Part shown: positions 6,691 through 9,597 of the stretch, one piece after another | How the letters are laid out: every line of letters starts with the position of its first letter | How positions within the stretch are numbered: the stretch's first letter is position 1 | DNA from: REEB85 sp018971455 | GTDB lineage: Bacteria > Pseudomonadota > Alphaproteobacteria > Acetobacterales > Acetobacteraceae | Direction: 5' to 3' | NCBI GenBank assembly: GCA_028871195.1 | Contig: JAGWNT010000119.1 | Location: 1 to 9,597 of the forward strand | Length of the DNA stretch: 9,597 bases | Notes under the pieces: generated by a model | Seen by the model: only the letters and a program-made list of their open reading frames with translations | Databases searched by the model: none | Told to the model about the DNA's origin: nothing | Position numbers and translations under genes: made by a program

Positions 6691-7914
6691 CTAAGCTGCG
6701 GAAAAGTTCCTCAGGGTCGAGGCAGCCGATTCATAACTCCACTCGCGGAACACCATGATCGTCCTGGTGCCAACGCATAGGCTGTTGTTTCCGGGGTCTT
6801 TTCCAAAGACTCGCGCGAGACGATCGATTTTTATTTTGATGCTTGCGTGACGATCACAAATCCAACTGGCCTCGATCGAAATGCGCAAGTGGCTGGTATG
6901 GCCGCTGGACAGCAAGCGGACCGCCCGGTGACCAGGTATGCCGCTCACCATTACGGTGCAGGGTCCGGTTGCACTCCAGGCGGATATGCCGGCCTCGATT
7001 TGCGCGAGCATAGTCTGACACGGCGATTCACCCCTAATGCGGCGTGGCCTTACAGGGGCACTGCTCGGCCAGATCATTGGAATCCTCGTCCCCTGCCAAT
7101 CTTCGCCATCAAACATCTCCAGCAAAGTGAGGCCAAGCAATTCGTCGCTAACTGTGTCCTTCATTTCGCGGATTTCAACCGTGTGGAGGCCGCTGCCGGC
7201 GATACGTACGAGAGCTGGTTGCCGAGGAACCTCTGCATAGTCAGGCAGTGCGCCGGGCGCAGTGTCCGCCGATGCCACACCGGTCAACACGAGGTCGGTG
7301 ATGTAATCCAAGAACTGCCGCGCCACCGTGTGCGGGGGCGCGGATTGGTGGCGCTTGGGCGTTGCATCTACAAGCGCCACAGGACCCGAGCTCGCGCTGA
7401 TCGCGGCATCAATATGGCGAACCCTATTACCGGCGAGAGCGTATTCGTGGGTCGGCGGTTCTATATTTTCAGTGCCGATAACAACGCGGCTTTTAACGCC
7501 CGTCATACCAACGTCCTGCGCGCGGCCTCCACCGACAAGCGGCCCGATGACTCTTTGAAAAATCAGAAAGTCTCGGCGGCCATAACCGCGGCTGGCATAG
7601 ACCGAGACAGTGCTCCCGTTCGGCAGCTCGCCCGAGGTGAATGCAAAATCAAATCCGGCGTGTCCGTCACAAACTCCGGCTCGCCGCAAATCCGCACGAA
7701 ACCTATCGGCGCACTCGTCGCGGATGGTTGCCCCGCCGACGGCCACTGAAACCCAACCGCTAGGGTGCGGGCCATTCCGCACGGCGAGCCAGCCCGAAAT
7801 TCGGCCTTGGCTGACGTGTTCCACCGCGCCCTTGATTGCGGCGCCTCCATCCATCTTGCTTTGGACCAAAGGGCTGTTCATCCGCGCCTGCACCTGCGTT
7901 GCCGTCACTGGCAT
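6691..7914 (-). CDS. Protein with glycosyltransferase-associated N-terminal domain, rest unknown (407 aa)
   Basis: Residues about 28-112 match, from memory, a beta-rich domain often found fused to glycosyltransferases and exopolysaccharide proteins in Acetobacteraceae and Rhodospirillales. Its signature is 'G.I.GW......P..V.V.V....I....AD.FR.DL..AG...G...F.F'; here GRISGWLAV (37-45), ADRFRADLRRAGV (69-81) and HAGFDFAF (85-92). Residues 113-407 are unrecognised: no GT-A DxD motif in a convincing context, no GT-B Rossmann signature, no membrane segment and no signal peptide. It may be a cytoplasmic glycan-pathway accessory protein or a rearranged remnant. ATG 7914 has no ribosome-binding site; M12 and M21 are alternative starts. 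It stands alone, with AT-rich gaps on both sides and a tandem repeat upstream that may be its operator. Codon use is less GC-biased than in the genes at the right end. Confidence 0.7.
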   Translation of the reverse strand: MPVTATQVQARMNSPLVQSKMDGGAAIKGAVEHVSQGRISGWLAVRNGPHPSGWVSVAVGGATIRDECADRFRADLRRAGVCDGHAGFDFAFTSGELPNGSTVSVYASRGYGRRDFLIFQRVIGPLVGGGRAQDVGMTGVKSRVVIGTENIEPPTHEYALAGNRVRHIDAAISASSGPVALVDATPKRHQSAPPHTVARQFLDYITDLVLTGVASADTAPGALPDYAEVPRQPALVRIAGSGLHTVEIREMKDTVSDELLGLTLLEMFDGEDWQGTRIPMIWPSSAPVRPRRIRGESPCQTMLAQIEAGISAWSATGPCTVMVSGIPGHRAVRLLSSGHTSHLRISIEASWICDRHASIKIKIDRLARVFGKDPGNNSLCVGTRTIMVFREWSYESAASTLRNFSAA

Positions 7915-7965
7915 TCAACAAACCATCTGGCAACGCAAGTGTGAGTTAAGAAGTGACTCTCTATA

Positions 7966-8008
7966 CGGTAATTCAACGTTAATTAGTCGGTAATATCCGT
8001 TAATTCGA
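7966..8008. repeat. Tandem direct repeat, 22 and 21 bp, upstream of the 407-aa gene
   Basis: Copy one (7966-7987) is CGGTAAT-TCAA-CGTTAATT-AGT; copy two (7988-8008) is CGGTAAT-ATC-CGTTAATT-CGA. The 7- and 8-base blocks are identical and the copies abut. It begins 52 bases upstream of the start at 7914 and ends 94 bases upstream. A spacing of about two helical turns suggests a regulator-binding array on one DNA face. Confidence 0.6.
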
Positions 8009-8044
8009 CGCCAGAGCAGGCAAATTACGCAGGTCTTCATTATT

Positions 8045-8057
8045 GTTATAGAATAAC
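8045..8057. repeat. Small AT-rich dyad
   Basis: GTTAT, AGA, ATAAC: a 5-bp perfect inverted repeat within the AT-rich leader of the 407-aa gene, 37 bases beyond the tandem repeat. It could be an operator half-site pair or chance in AT-rich DNA. Confidence 0.3.
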
Positions 8058-8590
8058 GAGAAAATTGCAATCCTTGCCGCCAACGCTCTGTTGTGGATGA
8101 ATTTTGTGATCTCGTACGAGCAATCAAGCAAACCTTTCCAATCCGATATTCGCGGCACTCGGGCAAAAAATTTTCGGGCTGGTCACGTTTTGAGAGGCGG
8201 GGCTCATTGGGCCTGGGATAAGTTCCCGTGGCCATCTCGCGCAGCCATACTGGCCGGGGCGCGGTAAGGCACGATGCTCACTATCAAGTTTGCCAGACAC
8301 TCCCCGGCGATCTGGAAGGGGCATCTCTCAGATTTGGCAAGGGAACAGCTTGTTGCTGCGACTGACGCAGATCGGGGGCAACCGTGTCGCTTGCCCTATC
8401 CGATACGCAACTAAGGCTCTGCGCTTCATTCTTTCGCGCTATTGATTTGATCGTGGGGTTGCAAATCTAGCGCATCATGGTGACACCGTTGGACGGCATC
8501 AGCCTTGTCGGGCAATCTGTCGGGAGTCGAGTGCGAAATAGCAACAAATAATCATGGCCGGCAGGTCCGCCCATATGGGAGAACGTAAAT

Positions 8591-9007
8591 ATGGCCACCG
8601 TTCTGACAGCTGATCGTCTCCTCGCCATTTTGCGCGACACCACCGTCGGCACGGTGCGCCGTGACGGGCCGGACATGTCGGCGCGCCAGTTCGGGGTGTT
8701 CCTCATCTGCTATATCGAGGAGGGGCCGCATACCGTGCGCGGTCTCGCGGCCCGGCTCGAGGTGTCCAAGCCGGCCATCACGCGCTCGATCGACCGGTTG
8801 GCCGAGCTCGGCATGGCCAAGCGCGGGCCGGACCCGCGCGATCGCCGCAGCGTGCTCGTCCAGCGCACCCGCAAGGGGCTGGAGTTCCTCGCCGATCTGC
8901 GGGACGTGATATCGAACAGCGCCAAGGCGCCACGTAAACCGACACCCTTGATTCCGTCGCAGCCTGAGCAGGTTCTTGTTGGAGAAAGGCGCAGCCGTCG
9001 CGCCTGA
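8591..9007 (+). CDS. MarR-family transcriptional regulator
   Basis: This 138-residue winged-helix repressor family member binds DNA as a dimer and usually responds to a small ligand. The helix-turn-helix spans about 47-75 (VRGLAARLEVSKPAITRSIDRL) and the wing carries the family signature DPRDRRSVLVQRT (81-93). ATG 8591 follows GGGAGA by eight bases. Family members are typically about 140-150 residues with long N- and C-terminal dimerisation helices. Here the region after residue 106 (ISNSAKAPRKP..., Pro- and Arg-rich) does not look like the usual final helices. Codon use changes there too: 30 of 32 third positions are G/C in codons 75-106 but 19 of 32 in codons 107-138. The C-terminus may have been replaced by recombination. 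Convergent with the S24-like gene. Target unknown. Confidence 0.87.
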   Translation: MATVLTADRLLAILRDTTVGTVRRDGPDMSARQFGVFLICYIEEGPHTVRGLAARLEVSKPAITRSIDRLAELGMAKRGPDPRDRRSVLVQRTRKGLEFLADLRDVISNSAKAPRKPTPLIPSQPEQVLVGERRSRRA

Positions 9008-9035
9008 CGATGCCGCGATGGTGGAGCCAGAACGC

Positions 9036-9066
9036 AAAAACCCCCCGCTCCGGTTGGAGCGGGGGG
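9036..9066 (-). terminator. Strong Rho-independent terminator
   Basis: CCCCCCGCTCC (9041-9051), loop GGTT, GGAGCGGGGGG (9056-9066): an 11-bp perfect GC-rich stem. On the minus strand it is followed by TTTTTGCG (complement of 9036-9040 and beyond), so it ends the S24-like gene whose stop codon is at 9084, 17 bases before the hairpin. The stem will also form in the MarR transcript, where no T-run follows, so any bidirectional effect is weaker. Confidence 0.88.
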
Positions 9067-9083
9067 TCTGCGGCGGGCGGCCT

Positions 9084-9597
9084 CTAGGTTTCGGGCCGCC
9101 AGGAGGCGACGACGCGGCCGAGCAGGCTGACGCCGTCGGTGACGGTCCGCCCACGCGCCGGCCCTCGGGTGAGGGCGAGCTGATGATCGGCAGAGCCATC
9201 GGCCAGCCGCTGGAACAGGGCGTGCCCGCGGTGATGGCGCACCTCACACACGGTGAGGGTGAGGCCCTGGCCGCGCGCGACGCGCAGGACGACGCGGCAT
9301 CCCGCGGGCAGGATGGGGTCGCCTGGCACCGGCGGGGCGCAGACGAGCAGGCTGCCGGCGGGGTAGGCCCGTCCGGCACCGGCCGCCGTGACCCGCACGA
9401 CGAACAGCCCATCCTGGCGCGGCACCAGAGTGCGCGGGACGAGGATGCTGGCCGCGCCCGCCGGGTGCGAGTGCCGCGCGGCCGCCGGCTGTCCGCCCCC
9501 CGTCTCGGCCGTGACCGGCAGGGCGCGGTGGGTGGCCAGGACATCCCGCCAGAGCGCCTGGTCGGCGCTGGCGGGATGGGCGGGAACCAGCAGGGAG
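9084..9597 (-). CDS. LexA/S24-peptidase-like protein lacking the catalytic dyad, C-terminal part (runs off right edge)
   Basis: The frame is open from its stop at 9084 to the right edge, giving 170 visible codons; the GTG at 9425 is internal, not the start. The region from about visible residue 63 (LFVVRVT) resembles the C-terminal domain of LexA/CI-type regulators: a RAYPAGSLLVC block like the usual '(G)DSM-x-R-x-YP-x-GSLL', a VVLRV strand, a LTVCEVR strand, and a final LLGRVVASWRPE strand. In active family members the Ser sits in GDSM and the Lys in the strand matched here by LTVCEVR; here those places read AAGAG and Cys, so self-cleavage seems lost. The N-terminal part (Ala/Pro-rich, 1-58) has no visible DNA-binding motif; one may lie beyond the edge. 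Codon use is very GC-rich, like the first part of the MarR gene. It ends at a strong hairpin terminator. Confidence 0.62.
   Translation of the reverse strand, partial: SLLVPAHPASADQALWRDVLATHRALPVTAETGGGQPAAARHSHPAGAASILVPRTLVPRQDGLFVVRVTAAGAGRAYPAGSLLVCAPPVPGDPILPAGCRVVLRVARGQGLTLTVCEVRHHRGHALFQRLADGSADHQLALTRGPARGRTVTDGVSLLGRVVASWRPET

Larger units (their letters stand above)
7915..8590. other. 676-base gap between the 407-aa gene and the MarR gene
   Basis: This divergent region serves the 407-aa gene (leftward) and the MarR gene (rightward). The left third (7920-8120) is AT-rich, with a tandem direct repeat (7966-8008) and a small dyad (8045-8057). The middle (8120-8340) is GC-richer, with minus-strand frames (for example 8124-8324) that lack ribosome-binding sites and similarity. 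The right third should contain the MarR promoter and operator, but I cannot assign hexamers with confidence. Confidence 0.5.

Noticed and set aside
6381..6758. A 125-codon plus-strand frame following a promoter-like element
   Set aside because: No ribosome-binding site before its ATG, no protein pattern, and its end overlaps the 407-aa gene in antisense.
6847..7749. A 300-codon open frame on the plus strand
   Set aside because: It is antisense to the 407-aa gene, whose N-terminal domain is recognisable; the plus frame has no ribosome-binding site or family pattern and is a by-product of the opposite strand's codon bias.
7915..8235. A 106-codon minus-strand frame abutting the 407-aa gene start
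   Set aside because: It spans the AT-rich repeat region, lacks a ribosome-binding site and reads as random (Cys, Arg and Tyr clusters). Its TGA overlapping the next ATG is probably chance.
8909..9035. Lower-GC stretch after the MarR wing read as a transposase remnant on the minus strand
   Set aside because: The minus frame (with SNKNLLRLRRNQ) brings no transposase family to mind that I can support, so I report the composition break but do not call an insertion sequence.
8552..9544. A 330-codon open frame on the minus strand
   Set aside because: It overlaps the MarR gene in antisense and the S24-like gene in another frame. Its Arg/Ser/Pro-rich, low-complexity residues are typical of a wrong frame in GC-rich DNA.
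1..9597. CRISPR array, tRNA, rRNA, prophage att site, toxin-antitoxin or restriction genes
   Set aside because: Looked for on both strands. No regularly spaced repeats, no cloverleaf with a T-loop, no integrase, and no paired small toxin/antitoxin signature were seen; the only tandem repeat is the two-copy element at 7966-8008.

Overview
The window reads as accessory or island-like DNA of an alphaproteobacterium, most probably an Acetobacteraceae member (Roseomonas/Acidiphilium type). This rests on family resemblance of several products and on the very GC-rich codon use at the right end. It is not a database result. Nearly all confident genes lie on the minus strand, the coding stretches are separated by long AT-richer gaps, and the left edge is cut inside what looks like an IS256-family element.

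Layout, left to right. Bases 1-149 hold the first 18 codons, ribosome-binding site and terminal region of a probable IS256-type transposase gene running off the left edge. A small unknown gene (225-479, minus) follows. A large membrane-bound cyclic-di-GMP enzyme (745-3507, minus) has the order TM, Cache-like sensor, TM, PAS, GGDEF, EAL, with catalytic and inhibitory-site motifs intact. After a 466-base gap comes a PilZ-domain c-di-GMP receptor (3974-4462, minus). A divergent 67-residue helical protein (4715-4918, plus) faces a degenerate histidine-kinase-like membrane protein (4949-5737, minus). Upstream of the latter, on the same strand, is a GTG-started small protein with a C-terminal membrane anchor (5909-6247). 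After a 443-base gap, a 407-residue protein (6691-7914, minus) carries an N-terminal domain of the kind fused to glycosyltransferases in this family, but has no recognisable catalytic part. Its upstream region is AT-rich and has a tandem 22/21-bp repeat. The right end becomes strongly GC-rich: a MarR-family regulator (8591-9007, plus) converges, across a strong hairpin terminator, on a LexA/S24-like protein lacking the catalytic dyad (9084 to the right edge, minus).

Functionally the best supported theme is c-di-GMP signalling: one enzyme that can make and break the messenger and one receptor that can read it, encoded close together on the same strand. The kinase-like protein with its tail-anchored neighbour and the glycan-domain protein fit a sensory/cell-surface theme, but that link is inference. 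I see no CRISPR array, tRNA, rRNA, toxin-antitoxin pair, restriction system or recognisable defence island. The less ordinary items are the kinase-like protein without an N box, the S24-like protein without its dyad, the abrupt codon-use break inside the MarR gene, and the repeat upstream of the 407-residue protein.
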